Of a stretch of DNA of 64,000 nt, positions 43,787 through 55,241 are shown piece by piece. Source of the stretch: Trichopria drosophilae. Taxonomy: Eukaryota > Arthropoda > Insecta > Hymenoptera > Diapriidae. The stretch is taken from NCBI GenBank assembly GCA_030407085.1, contig CM059582.1, forward strand, positions 138,808,501 to 138,872,500. Reading direction: 5' to 3'. The notes under the pieces were generated by a model. The model worked only from the letters and a program-made list of their open reading frames with translations. It had not been told where the DNA came from and ran no database searches. Each line of letters starts with the position of its first letter. The first letter of the stretch is position 1. The translations under genes were made by a program, and so were the position numbers.

Positions 43787-44690
43787 TAAAAATCACAAAT
43801 AACGGTTCATAAAAGTTACAATTACAGGTGGGCCACTCGTTTAATTCATCGAATAGATAATAATGATGGCAATGAATAATCGTACTAATTTTGAAAAAAA
43901 TCGGATAACAGGAAGGAACGGTGAAAATCACAAACAACGGTTCATAAAAGTTGCAATTACAGTTAGGCCACTCGTTTCTTTTTCTTGGAATAGTTAATAA
44001 TGATGGACATGAATAATCCCACTCATTTTCAAAAAATTCGGATGACAGGAAGGCAACGCTAGAGGGGGAAAACGATGAGAATCACACACAGCGGTTCATC
44101 AAATTTGTAAATACGATGAGGCCACTTGTTTTTTTCTTCGAAGAGTTGATAATAATGGTAATCAATAATCTTACTGATTTTGAGAAAAATTGAATGAAAC
44201 TCAGGCGCCGATAAAGTTGGAAAAATGTGAAAAAAGGTGAAAATGACAAACAACGGTAAATAAAAGGTGTCATTACAGTTAGGCCACTAGTTTTTTCTTC
44301 GAATAGTTAATAATGATGGCAATGAATAATCTGGTCCATTTTCAAAGATATCGAATGACAGAAAGGCACCACCAGCTGGAGAGAATTATGTCGAAAAACA
44401 GTGAAAATAACAAACAACAGTTGATAAAAGTTACAATCACAGTTAGGCCACTCGTTTTTTCTTCGAATAGTTAATAATAATGGCAATGAACAATTTGACC
44501 GATTTAAACAAAAATCGGATAACCGGAAGGCACCGTTGGAGGTGGAAAAATATGCAAAAACGGTGCAAATCACAAACAACGCTTCATAAAAGTTGCATTT
44601 ACAGTTATTCTACTCGTTTTTTTCTTCGAATAGGTAATAGTGATAGCAATTAATAATTTAACCCATTTTCAAAAAAACCGAATGGTCGAC
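43787..44690. repeat. ~160-bp tandem repeat, six units
   Basis: Anchors of the TTCATAAAAGTTGCAATTAC type occur at about 43806, 43938, 44093, 44254, 44419 and 44580 (spacing 132-165 bp). Each unit also carries TTAGGCCACTCGTTTTTTCTTC, AATAATGATGGCAATGAATAAT and a GGAAGGCACC-like block. Short minus-strand frames such as CNFYEPLFVIF are by-products. Confidence 0.88.
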
Positions 44691-45210
44691 TGTGGGTTTG
44701 GGTAAGCGGATGCGTCTGCACTAAAGAAAGGAAGCTGGGGAAATAAAACAAATTACACAAATGTTTGGAATAGCAAATTTTATTCTTCTATATTTTGACA
44801 CGCGTTTTTTATATATGGAAGAGGTGGAGAGGGAGAAGCAAACGAAGGAAGGATCCGAAGTTGGGAAATGATGGGGTATTTTAACGTGAGTTCGGATGGA
44901 ATGGAATTGGCGACGGCAACGGCGGCATTCGTTTGTGAAATCGTGATACGGCAGCAGTTGGTCGAGGATTTTCCCACTGAGACGGGAGTAACACGATATT
45001 AATATTACCAATATGCATATCATTTTATTAGTAGGCAATATGGATGAGAAAGACGCGAGGAGAAGGAAACCTAATACTTAGTTTAAACAAAGTTATAAAA
45101 ACAATTTTAAGGGGAAGGGGGGGGGGGGTTGATTTGAATTTCTAAAAAATTCCTACTGTTCCTAGTGGCTTGATCGCGTTTTCGTTCAAAGAACGATCTC
45201 GATACAAGTC
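44691..45210. other. Spacer, no gene seen
   Basis: Unique AT-rich DNA. Contains a G9 run near 45118. The frames at 44721-45038 have no recognisable domain. Confidence 0.4.
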
Positions 45211-45214
45211 ACTA

Positions 45215-47979
45215 CACGGTGCGCCCGAAGGGGATTTAAATAAAAGTGAGTTGGCACTCAAACATTCTTTTTGATTATGATTCCTAGATGAATAAAAAAT
45301 ATTTTCCAATTGGTTTTAAAATCAGTTTACGTGCCCGATTTGAAAAAAAAAACAGTTTTATTGTGAAGATGGTGTTCTATGGGCAACTAGCATTTATTTA
45401 ATGTATAAGTACTTAGTGTTTTGTTTTACTTAGTGTAGATTCGCAAACGACGTATAATTTTTTTTTTTTTTGCTATAAATATATCATGAAAAAATATGTT
45501 GGAACGTATAAATCAATTCTGAAGACTATTTAAAGGCAATGTAAGTATAATTTACGGAATATCCAACATTAACTTGTCTTCATAAATGTTTATTTCACCT
45601 AACCTATTATTTCACACATTTCATTTCCAATAGTAAGCATTCAATATGGAGTTTCAAGGGAAATCTGCCAGAACCCATGAACAAAGTCGTCACAATATGT
45701 GCTTGATGTGCAAAAAGAAACAAAAAAAATCAGTATTTTAAAACTGCAGGTAAAATAGGTTATGAAATCAAATCTCTCTTTTCTGATTTTAATGAAAAGG
45801 ATTTATGGTTACCTGCTGTAATTTGTTGTGCTTGTAGGCACAACATTTTAAGGGCTAATGCAAATACAAGTTTGAAAAGCTTTCAACTACCAGACTACTC
45901 AAAGTACCATTTTAAAATAAAAACTCGTGGATCAGATTCAGAAAAGAACTGTGAGTGTACATTGTGTAATGAAATTAGATCAAAACAAGGAAATTTTGAT
46001 TTAGTATATAAAGAAAAAAAATCTTCTAAATTGTTACAGACTGTTAGCAAGCGATGCTCCAAGTGTCTAACTTTGATTGCTATAGGTGTTGGCCACAAAT
46101 GTAACTCAACTACACCACTAAAAAATGTTCAGGAATGTATCCAAACACGAAAGCAAACTGAGCATTTAGTATCTGAACTATTGAAAACAGACGCAATTAA
46201 AAGTGAATTAAATGGCAAAAAAAAAAATAAATCAAATGTTCCAGTATCTTTATCACAACAGCGCGGTAAACCATTGAATGTACTCGTTAATGGAAAACAG
46301 AAAGAACAAGTTCGTCAAATATCGTCTGATGATTTATGTGACTTACAAATAGATCTAAATTTATCTGACCGTCAGGTACGTGATGTCTCTAAATTTATGA
46401 GGGAAAAAACTAGTTCAAGAAATATTATTGAACCGCATGCTCGAGATAAAATTTTTCTTAAGTCTCATAATCTGGATAAATTTTTTAATATACATTCATT
46501 TGCTTCTGAAATCACTAAAAAAATGTAACGATAGAAGCTCCAAACTTTGCTGTTGTTTGTGAAAACCTGATGCTGTTCATAGAAAACATTATTGATAAAC
46601 GGGAAGTTTTTTATTTTCACTTAAATTTTGGTATTGATGGTGGCGGTGGTTCAATGAAATTCACTTTATCTATTCAATCAAAGAAAGAAGATGATAATCT
46701 GGTCAAGAAAGCATAAAAAAACTACGAAAAATGGAAAGACACCGGTGTCAACAAAATATTTATCATTGCTCTTGCGCCAGGTATACAAGAAAATTACAAT
46801 AATGCGAAACTTTTGTGGTTGAAATTGAGAATAAACGAATGCTTGACTAAATAACCTGGAATAATCACGGTAGACTTGAAACTTGCTAACATTATTACTA
46901 GTTTGACAAGCAACGCAAGTTAATATCCATGTATTTGGTGCGACGCTACGACATATGATTTAAGTTCGTGTGGCTCTTTAAGGACAACAGCAAGCTGTCT
47001 TTCTCATCACAAAGATTGACGTAATAGTGAAAGCGTAAAAAGTAAGGTACAGGATTTTAAAAACTGCATTCATCCACCTTTGTTTTATTTAGATGAAGAT
47101 CAACTGATTTTGGATGAAATCCCTCCTCCGGAACTACATCTTCTGTTAGGCTGTGTTAACACGCTTTACAGCAGCATACTGAAACTCTACCCTGATACTG
47201 CAACAAAGTGGGCGCAGCAAACTAACGTTGAAAGAAGTCATGCAAATGGTGGTAATTTTTCGTTTGAAGGAAATGCATGTAATGTTGACAAACTCCAACG
47301 GTTGTGCGAAATTCAACCTGAAGGGCTGGCGGGTTGCATACGTGGATGTTCTTAGAAAGTTTAAAACGGTTGTTGACGACTGCTTTTCATTGAAACCGAG
47401 GCCACATTTTCAAGAGCATATTACGGAATTTCAAGAAAGTTATGAACATTTAGGAATCTCCGTGACACCAAAAATTCACACAATTTTCAAACACGTTCCG
47501 CAATTTTGCTCAAAACAACAGATAGGCTTAGGATTTTTTGCAGAACAGGCTTAAGAATCTGTGCATCATGATTTTAATGAAAAATGGAGAAATTATAAAT
47601 TATCAAAGGTTAATGAAAATTACTTGGATAAATTACTTCGAGCTGAACGTAGCTACAATAGTACACATGTATAAATAATAGGTGTTGTGTATTTGTGTTC
47701 ATTCAAATTTATGAATATTATTTATATTGTATTAATTTTTTAGGTATATTCTAATTTAGTGTTCATATTTGGGCAATAAATAAATTCTGTTCCACTTAAA
47801 ATTGTCTGTTTTGCATTGAAACTGATTTTTTTGCACTACAACTTTTTATTTCGAATCGGGCACGTAAACTGATTTTAAAACCATTTGGAAAATATTTCTT
47901 ATTCATCTAGGCACCATAATCAAAAAGAATGTTTGAGTGCCAACTCACTTTTATTTAAATCCCCTTCGGGCGCACCGTG
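45215..47979 (+). mobile_element. 2765-bp DNA transposon, 131-bp TIRs, 4-bp TSD (ACTA)
   Basis: The left end (45215-45345) begins CACGGTGCGCCCGAAGGGG. The right end (47849-47979) is its reverse complement with only a few mismatches. ACTA flanks both sides (45211-45214 and 47980-47983). The interior carries a broken transposase-like gene in + orientation. TIR length, TSD length and protein do not match any superfamily I can name with confidence. Confidence 0.9.
45640..47675 (+). pseudogene. Transposase-like protein of unassigned family, broken
   Basis: Lies between the TIRs. In order: an N-terminal Cys cluster (CLMCKKK near 45700, then CACRHN near 45830), a frame 45872-46528 with CECTLCNEIR and CSKCLTL (likely zinc-binding), FGIDGGGGSMKFTLS (about 46625-46675), VDLKLANIITSL then YPCIWCDATTYDL (about 46870-46960), LPPPELHLLLG-type PPPELHLLLGCVN (about 47125), and VTPKIHTIFKHV, GLGFFAEQA (47460-47550). 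The DGGGGxxK, DLKxxN...PCxWC and TPKxHxxF blocks are those of a widespread animal family usually annotated as uncharacterised. Asp residues in the first two blocks are candidate DDE positions. Several stops and shifts. Confidence 0.65.
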
Positions 47980-47983
47980 ACTA

Positions 47984-49095
47984 GTATCCCTAATATAAAA
48001 AAATGATCCCTATGGTGTTAATCTCTTTTCTTGGTGTAAAAAAAAACATTAAAGAGATTAAAAAATATATAAAAAAAAATTTTATTTTCAAAATGTTGCC
48101 ATAGCAGCTCGTCGCTTTTCGGGCAAAAAGAAAGAGGGAAGGATGAATTAGTGGAAATTCAATAGAGGGTAAACTTAATCGTTATTACTCCTTGGCGATG
48201 CTGTAGTCCTCGTGCGTATGTTGGTGGGACGATGTCCTTGAATATCGACCTTTAGTCCCTGGACCGTGAAGGAGATTTGACCACTACGGCGCGAACGATA
48301 AAACTTCGCGCAAACCCGCAGATATAACTGGGCGTTCCCTATACGAAATAGGGAACCAAAAACTACTCGCAGTTATCTATGTTTTTTCTTTGAGATTGGA
48401 TTTGAGAAGGATTTCGCACGTTCAGACCGAAGGGTAAAAAATGAGAAGGATAAGATATTCCGACGTTCAGACGGAATATCCGGAGAATAAGGAGTATTGG
48501 GAAGCCGAACGCGGCGGTGCGGGAAGGACCCCTTTTTAAACTTGGTGCATGGGTTATAAAAGCTCAGTCAAGTCGGAAAAGTGGGGTGTCAGTATTCGTG
48601 GCATAAAAAATGTACAATTTTTGTAAGAAACTTATAAACTATTATTATGACATGTATGGTTTTTATGTTGATGCAAAATGCGTTACAATGAGGTGACAAT
48701 AATTAGAACAACATTTAACGAAAGTTATAGCGCAAGTTTAACAAAAGTTATTAATAAAAAAAGCAATTTTAAATCGATTTTTATATTGATTCTTCCTAAA
48801 TGAAAATGTTTTATCTAAATGAAAAATAGGAGGTATAGATATTAGAAATATAGTTTAAGTTATTAAAATATATTTCTAATTTATGTAAACATTTTTAATA
48901 ATTCTTTTTATGGTTAATTATTCGTTTTAATTATTTGTTCTTATGAATATTCATTCAAATGTTGTACTAATTTTACAGGAAGACAGTTGAGCGCGTTTAA
49001 ATTCTATTGAAATGTAACTCTCTTGAATAATTTAATAATTCATAAAAATAGCATTGTGCTTTGTTATACCAATATCTGATAGTTTTTTTTTTAGT
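47984..49095. other. Spacer, possible promoter-like patch only
   Basis: AT-rich flanks around a moderately GC-rich block (48180-48600) that includes TATAAA at 48555 and TCAGT at 48589. The spacing (36 bp) is longer than usual for a core promoter. No gene downstream is recognised. Confidence 0.35.
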
Positions 49096-49099
49096 AGCT

Positions 49100-49576
49100 T
49101 GTAACGGACAAGAGTCCGGAAAAACATGTCGCGTGCCGGCGCGAGACTTCGGTCTATAAATTTGGGGAAAATTCCCGAGGGAGGGACAGTCGTCGCCAGA
49201 CCGTCTCGAACAGTCCGTCGATCGACTTAGCACGCTCCGATTCCCCGGTTACGCAAGTATCTGTAGGCGGGTAAGAGTGTGCGCTTAGATTTAAACTTGC
49301 AGTGGCATTGCGGTCAGCGTACCGGTTGTCCCTGTCAAGTACGGGTAGGCAAGTCCCTCCAATAATATTAATGAATGATATTTTCTCCTTACAGGTGGAT
49401 TAGCCTCAATACAGCAAGTACATACCTTCGAAAAATAACGCGGTCTGTACAAAATTGTTTATTCTGTTTTATTTGATTTGCAGAAAATAAATAGATACTT
49501 CAATATACAAATTATTTACATATATAAAATATATATACAACAATATACAAATCATTTTCCTTACCTGCACGTTACA
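49100..49576 (+). mobile_element. Solo LTR, 477 bp
   Basis: Starts TGTAACGGAC and ends CACGTTACA (inverted ends). The flanks AGCT (49096-49099) and AGTT (49577-49580) look like an old 4-bp target duplication with one change. Core promoter parts are in place: TATAAA at 49155, an initiator-like ACAGT at 49186 (31 bp later), and AATAAA at 49486. The first ten bases equal those of the gypsy LTR at 60879, so the two families are related. Confidence 0.82.
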
Positions 49577-50315
49577 AGTTGTAAAGGGAAAGGGAAAGAA
49601 GAAAATTATTGTTCATAACATTATTTATGAATTTGATAAAGCTTAATATTATTTATTGAATTTGTAATGTAAACTAAGGAAAGACATATCGTAGTCGGTT
49701 GGATTTTTCCAGTCCACCGTGTATAACCGGATGTTCATTTTTTCTAATATACTCTTTTTATATCTTTTTATGACTGGGTCGGACTATCTAGGCCTTGTGC
49801 ACGTTTCGAAAGTTTCTTGTAGGAGTTTGAAAAAAAGAAAGTTTTTTTCTAACAAATTATGAAGATTGTTCAGCGAAATATTATTTCAAGTGTATTAAGC
49901 ATATATATGTATATATACGTCGGTATAATTTTTAGATTTTCTTGATAGTGTAAGTTTGTTGGTAATGGCGGAATCTAAATTTACTTTCTTTAGTGGAATC
50001 TGATTGTCTTCATAAAAGCTCATCTTCGGGCGGTTAGAGTTTTTTATTTGTACCCTTCGAGATCGGTAGGGTAGTATTCTCTATTACGAAAAACTTTTAT
50101 CAGTATAACAAGGCAACGTGGTTCTGATTATGTTTGGAGATTTCTTAAAAGCTGGAGTTTAGAAAAAAGAATGGTATCGCCGTTACGTCAGACGTAACAC
50201 ACCCTATCTTAGTTAAAAGTTGGTCCTCTAGCTTTTGAAAGCCTGGTCGCAACTGTTATAAGTGATCGATTTCGCTTAATTGTTGTAGTACATTCTTTTG
50301 AAGTAATGTTAAATT
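49577..50315. other. Spacer, no gene seen
   Basis: AT-rich unique sequence with no recognised coding region, RNA or bounded element. Confidence 0.4.
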
Positions 50316-50433
50316 ATTTTTTCTGCAAATGAACCGAAATCATTAAATTAATTAAAATTCGCATATGTATGACTATTACAGTTCGTAAAGACGGTAATGC
50401 AGATAACTTCTGGTTTGAATCCAGAAGTATTTT
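50316..50433 (+). repeat. SINE-like dispersed repeat, copy 1
   Basis: About 118 bp nearly identical to 57397-57513. It contains GGTTTGAATCC within the hairpin CTTCTGG...CCAGAAG, which resembles a tRNA T-arm/B box (GGTTCGANTCC). A weak A-box-like stretch (GTAAAGACGGTAATG) lies just upstream. Probably tRNA-derived. Confidence 0.65.
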
Positions 50434-50610
50434 CAGCCTAACTATCGAAATCAATTATGATTTCCATATAATCAGGCTATATTTAATGCTTATTTTTAAA
50501 TTAATTTTAAAAATATAATTTGATGTTAAATAAATTATAGAAAAATATGAAAAAGCTGAATATGTGTAGAAAACCGATAAAAAACGGGGAACTCAGAAGA
50601 ACATGTTTTT

Positions 50611-50683
50611 TAGAGGAACCGGGATACGATCCCGGGGCCTTTCGATTGCCGGTCGAATGCTCTACCAACTGAGCTATTCATCC
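50611..50683 (-). tRNA. tRNA-like gene, apparent anticodon GGC (Ala), possibly a pseudogene
   Basis: 73 nt on the minus strand. The D arm is GCTC/GAGC around AGTTGGTA, the anticodon arm is TTCGA/TCGAA with loop CCGGCAA, and the T arm is CCGGG/CCCGG. Departures from a good tRNA: position 33 is C instead of T, the T loop is ATCGTAT instead of TTCGAAT, and the acceptor stem has a mismatch and a G-T pair. The body resembles tRNA-Phe-type sequences with an altered anticodon. A T6 run follows about 30 nt downstream. It could be a decayed tRNA or a SINE head. Confidence 0.5.
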
Positions 50684-51770
50684 CCGTGCTCCTATGAACC
50701 GTTAATCTCCACTTAACCCCACACACTCAAGCCTTCTAACTTCTTCTATATGTGTTTAAAGTCAAATTTTTCAAATAATGTTAAACTAGCTGTATGTCCT
50801 CGCTCGCTAACGCTCGCTCGGAGTGTGACCTGTTCGGTGTTTTTGTATTATAATGGATGTGAATATTTTCAAATTGATAAATATAATTCAAGAATTTTTA
50901 CATTATGAATTCTTATGCACAATAATCTACGAAGCACGTGACCATCGAGTGTTCCAGATTATCGAGAGTCTTATTGAACAATTCCATATATAGCGTTTGG
51001 CGTTTCTTATAGTCAACGAATATAGACGTTACACTATATTCGTTGTTAGAGTGTTGATTTTCGAAGTTTAATATGTGCTCCTTGTTTACGTGAAATGAAC
51101 ACATGCATCTGTCCGAGCACCTCAAAATTAACATTGTTTTTGTTACAGTAAAATTCTTTTTTTTACAAAAAAAAATATACAAGGGTGTAAAATTGTTTTC
51201 TACGAATGAGCGTGTTGTGGCCCGAGCCGAAGGCGAGCTATCCGATTATAAACATATCACTGCATAGGTATCGACATGCCACATTCTTTTTTTATGTGAT
51301 AATATCACCAGGAGCATACATCACAGGTTTGGAGGAAGTATTGAATTTTTAGTTGAAATGAATTGCATGGTGGCGATACTAATACCATTTATATATTGAA
51401 GATTTCTATTGAAATGATATTTTTAAAAAAATATAGTTTTGGTGGCGATTTGTCAGCCAATTCATATGACGATGGCGGTGATTATTCAGCCAATGATAAC
51501 CAATTAATGGCATGTTATTAGTCATTTTGTTGCTATTATTTTATTCGATTGAAGTAAAAATGTATTTGTGGTATAATAAATGACATGATGTTGGCGACTC
51601 AGTAGCCAGTTAATGCCAATTTTTATAGTTGAAATAATTTAACTGGATTGCTATTGGTCACGTTTTTTATCTATTGCGCATAAATGGAACTCAAGAAATG
51701 ACACATGGTAACAATCAAAGCATTAAATAAAATGTCGTTGAAAAATTTTTTTTTTTAAATTAATGGAGCT
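50684..51770. other. Spacer, no gene seen
   Basis: AT-rich. The frame 50913-51182 (-) has no recognisable domain. A small inverted pair (CGAATATAG, CTATATTCG) lies near 51017-51045. Confidence 0.35.
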
Positions 51771-51774
51771 CGTG

Positions 51775-52065
51775 AAAAATCGTGTCATTTTTTACAAAAA
51801 ATTTAAAAATTTAAAATTTTCAGTTTAAACAAAATTTTTTAGATTCTTTGGGTCATTCTCTGCAAGAATTGTCTCTTTTGAATTTTTCCTGAAATGCGTA
51901 TTTTCGGAGATCAAAATTGCCAAACTATTAAAAATGACATTTTTTTGGAAATTTTTACGAAAAATTCACAAGAGACATTTCTTATACAGAATGACCCAAA
52001 GAATCTAAAAAAATTTTGTTTCGACCACAAAATTTAAATTTTTTAATTTTTTGCTATTTTACATG
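51775..52065. mobile_element. Palindromic MITE-like element
   Basis: Arms at about 51828-51882 and 51969-52024 are near-complementary (AGATTCTTTGGGTCATTCT versus AGAATGACCCAAAGAATCT), continuing outward into A/T-rich complementary runs. No protein. The ends are not sharply defined. Confidence 0.6.
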
Positions 52066-52382
52066 CTTTCCTTTAAATTATGTGTTGAAATTTTACATTT
52101 TTTTTTTCGTAATTTCATTATATCATAATATTTGGACGTATTTGAGCCTAATATAAAAATATTTCATGAGAATACGTGATCTTTATACAATTGTACAATA
52201 TAGGGATTTTTTTCATAAATTGCAAAAAATTCTGTAACAATTCGTTTTTCATTCATTACAAGACGTGCATTAGTTCCATATATATCATTTTTCGAAACTT
52301 AAAACTTCCTTTTCATCTATATAGAAAATTTGTACGCATATAGTACTTCCCGTTTCTAAGGCACACAAAGTCACGGTTAAAT

Positions 52383-52475
52383 TGTGTGCGGGCGTATTCG
52401 TGCGTGCGTGTGCGTGTGCGTGTGCGTGTGCGCGAGCGTGCGCGTTCGCGTGCGTGCACGTGCATGTGTATCTCT
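52383..52475. repeat. (GTGC)n-type microsatellite
   Basis: GTGCGTGTGCGTGTGCG-type alternation with GCGC interruptions. The minus-strand His/Ala-rich frame over it is a by-product. Confidence 0.85.
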
Positions 52476-53136
52476 GGGTGTTAATTAATAATTGAGTGAT
52501 AATATTTGTAATGTTTGCAATATTTGTTGACATGTTTTCGCATTAAATTACAATAGCTGTTTACAATTCGCATTTATGAATTCAGTGAATATTGTATTTC
52601 GTAGTTATCAGTTATTACTGGTTAAATTAACAACAAAATTAATATGGGGCAACAACAGGCAAAAGAGGTAATTTTTGCAGTTATTTTTAAGGGGAGGGAC
52701 CGGTAAAATTTTGGCACCTAGGACTTTAATATGTATGACATTATTATTTATGGGGTTTAACGAATTTTTTTTCGGAAAAAATGCGACGAATTTGAAAATC
52801 CATGCGAGAGTTTGTTCAAATAATAAAAAATACAGCCATAATTTTTTTCGTGAATAGAATATTACGATACAAGTGCGCGAAATAGGTGATTTGCGCACGA
52901 GTGCGAAAGTCACCTGCGGTGCACGTGTATACTATTTTTTTTGACTCCGTGAGAGAAATTTTTCGCGCACTGATTTGAGTGTGCGAAGTACTTCGCGCGG
53001 GAGAAACGGGGCAAAGTGATGAATATCAAATATTTCCGATTGGTTGTAAAATATTATATGTGACTTCTCTATAATTCAGTTCAATATAATGCCATCTCGG
53101 GTAAAATTCAATATAATGTTATCTCAAAAGCAACCC

Positions 53137-53181
53137 AGGTCGAGCTGAAATGTCGAGCTGAAATGTCGAGCTGAAATATCG
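53137..53181 (+). repeat. 15-bp repeat x3 (GTCGAGCTGAAATGT)
   Basis: Three consecutive units immediately left of the MITE at 53188. Confidence 0.8.
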
Positions 53182-53187
53182 AGTTTA

Positions 53188-53532
53188 CACTGCAAAAACT
53201 GGTCCAAGTTCGTGTTTTAGAATAAGACACTTACGTGTTTCATGTCTGTTAAAACATCAATCGTGTTTCAGTATAAAATGGATGATTTTTGTTGTGTCTC
53301 GATGTAAGACGTTTGTGTTTCAGTGCAAGACATTTGTGTCTCAGTGCAAGACATTTGTGTCTCAGTGCAAGACATTTGTGTCTCAGTGCAAGACATTTGT
53401 GTCTCAGTGCAAGACGTTTAATGTCTTGAATTGAGCCACATAACGTGTTTCAAAAGTGAGGACACAAAAAGCCTTAAATGTCTAAAAAATGGGGACAAAA
53501 TATCTCAAAATGAGACGCTTGTTTTTGCAGTG
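53188..53532. mobile_element. 345-bp MITE, TIR CACTGCAAAAAC, with internal minisatellite
   Basis: Perfect 12-bp terminal inverted repeats (CACTGCAAAAAC ... GTTTTTGCAGTG). CACTG ends suggest the CACTA/Mirage/Chapaev group. The flanks (TTA left, TAG right) give no clear target duplication. Inside, 53305-53410 holds about five units of the 21-bp repeat GTGTCTCAGTGCAAGACATTT. No coding capacity. Confidence 0.75.
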
Positions 53533-55237
53533 TAGTACTTCTTCGACTAATTTTTTATTGTCAATTCTTCAGCTACATGTACATATTCTTATTCTAGTGG
53601 TATATTGAATTCATCCTGAAATAGCCTTTTATAGAATAACTTTCTGAGATTGCATTGTATGGATAGGAGCCGTCGATATAATAATTTTGACAAATATTTG
53701 AAAAATAAAATTAATTAATCCAAAATCAATGAATTGTTTGAAAATTTGGGACATTAGTCGACAAGTAATATGTAAATTACAAAATCAAAAACTTAATTTA
53801 AAAATCAATAAATCTTCTACTCTGAAATGAATTTATTAGAAATTAAAAAATTAGTAAATGATTGAAGTAAAAACCAATTTTTTTTTGGTTTTTTTTTCCA
53901 GGGTAGGGGAAAATTTAAAAAAAAACACCGATCAAGGTCCGCACTGACAGGTAGTGTGGGATTGGCGATGATGTGCCGACCCACTAAAAACCACCTCCCT
54001 TTCCCACGTTGGGCCAACTTCGTAACCACGTTATCATTACTTCGAAGTGGGCCATTGTTGTATGGTCTAAAATAAGTATAGATATTCGACTTTCATATTC
54101 GTTACAGTTCGTTACACAGCTATTAATTCTTCTGTTTTGTAGCATCGTATTATCGGATGCAGTCAACGCTGTGTATGATATTCTGTTCTGTATAATATCA
54201 TCTATAACGTTGTTGAGATGCATAAACCACATTTTTCTTTCCATACTCGGTTTTTCAACAATCAAATATGGCTTGCTCAGCCTTTGATCACATCCATATT
54301 TATAGATGTACTTTCGTAAGTACTATTGTCCTGTCAGACATTGTGCCCGTGTCGAAGCCGACGGTGGCAAGCGCATTCACATAATATTTTTACGCTAACA
54401 TTATACAAAAATTCACAAAAAATAACAGTTATATCGATACTGGTCAGCAATATGATCTTTTTGCAAATGTGAGAAAGTCGCAGAAGAAGCATTTTGCTCG
54501 TCAGTATCTAACGATATGTTTTCTAACGAGTGCGAAAAATGTTTTTTCATCACACTGGGACGAAAGCAGCAACTTTTCTCCCGCAAGCGGGAGGAAAGTT
54601 ACTTCTTTTCCTCCCTGTCGTGAAGAAAAATCGTATACTTCCGTCGGGAAGTAAAAAAGAATGCCCGAGACTACATGTTTTTCACCCTCGGCTTCACCTC
54701 GGGTAAAAATTACACGCAGTCTGAGACATTCTTTATTTTACCTCCCTCGTTGAGTAATATACTATTAAAAAATGGAGTGCGCAAAATTGCATCTTGCTCA
54801 CTGAGTTCGACAATAGTATATTTCGATGCATAGGTGCAACATTGGTTTTTATGCAAAAAAATTGAATGCTTTCACATTCCCGCGAGGAGTGTCAAAAAAA
54901 TACATAAGAAAGAACTTGATACTTACATTTACTTTAATCATAAAATGTCATTTTGGTTCTTTGAGTTATCCGATTATAAACATGGAAGTAAAATGTGATA
55001 ATTCAAAATATCAAATGTTTCAAATTTTTTAAAGATGTAATTCATAGAGCTGATTTTGAGAATTGTGCCTCCCATTAAGGATGTACAGGGATTACAAGGA
55101 GCTATTACCCCATGTGCGAATTAACGTTGGCACCCGTAGTCAAACAGTTGGTTGAAGGTTGGCCGAGCTACCTTTTCCCATAGTCGGCTCCCAGAGTATC
55201 ACCAACTTGCAGCCGCAGTCAGCACAACTTTGGAGCG
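53533..55237. other. Spacer, no gene seen
   Basis: AT-rich. Small hairpins such as CTCCCGCAAGCGGGAG (about 54580) and several short frames without domain similarity. Confidence 0.35.
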
Positions 55238-55241
55238 TATA

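Noticed and set aside
48555..48593. Core promoter (TATAAA plus TCAGT)
   Set aside because: 36-bp spacing and no recognisable transcription unit downstream; left as a remark only.
52285..52533. His/Ala-rich 82-codon frame
   Set aside because: Encoded by a GT/GC microsatellite.
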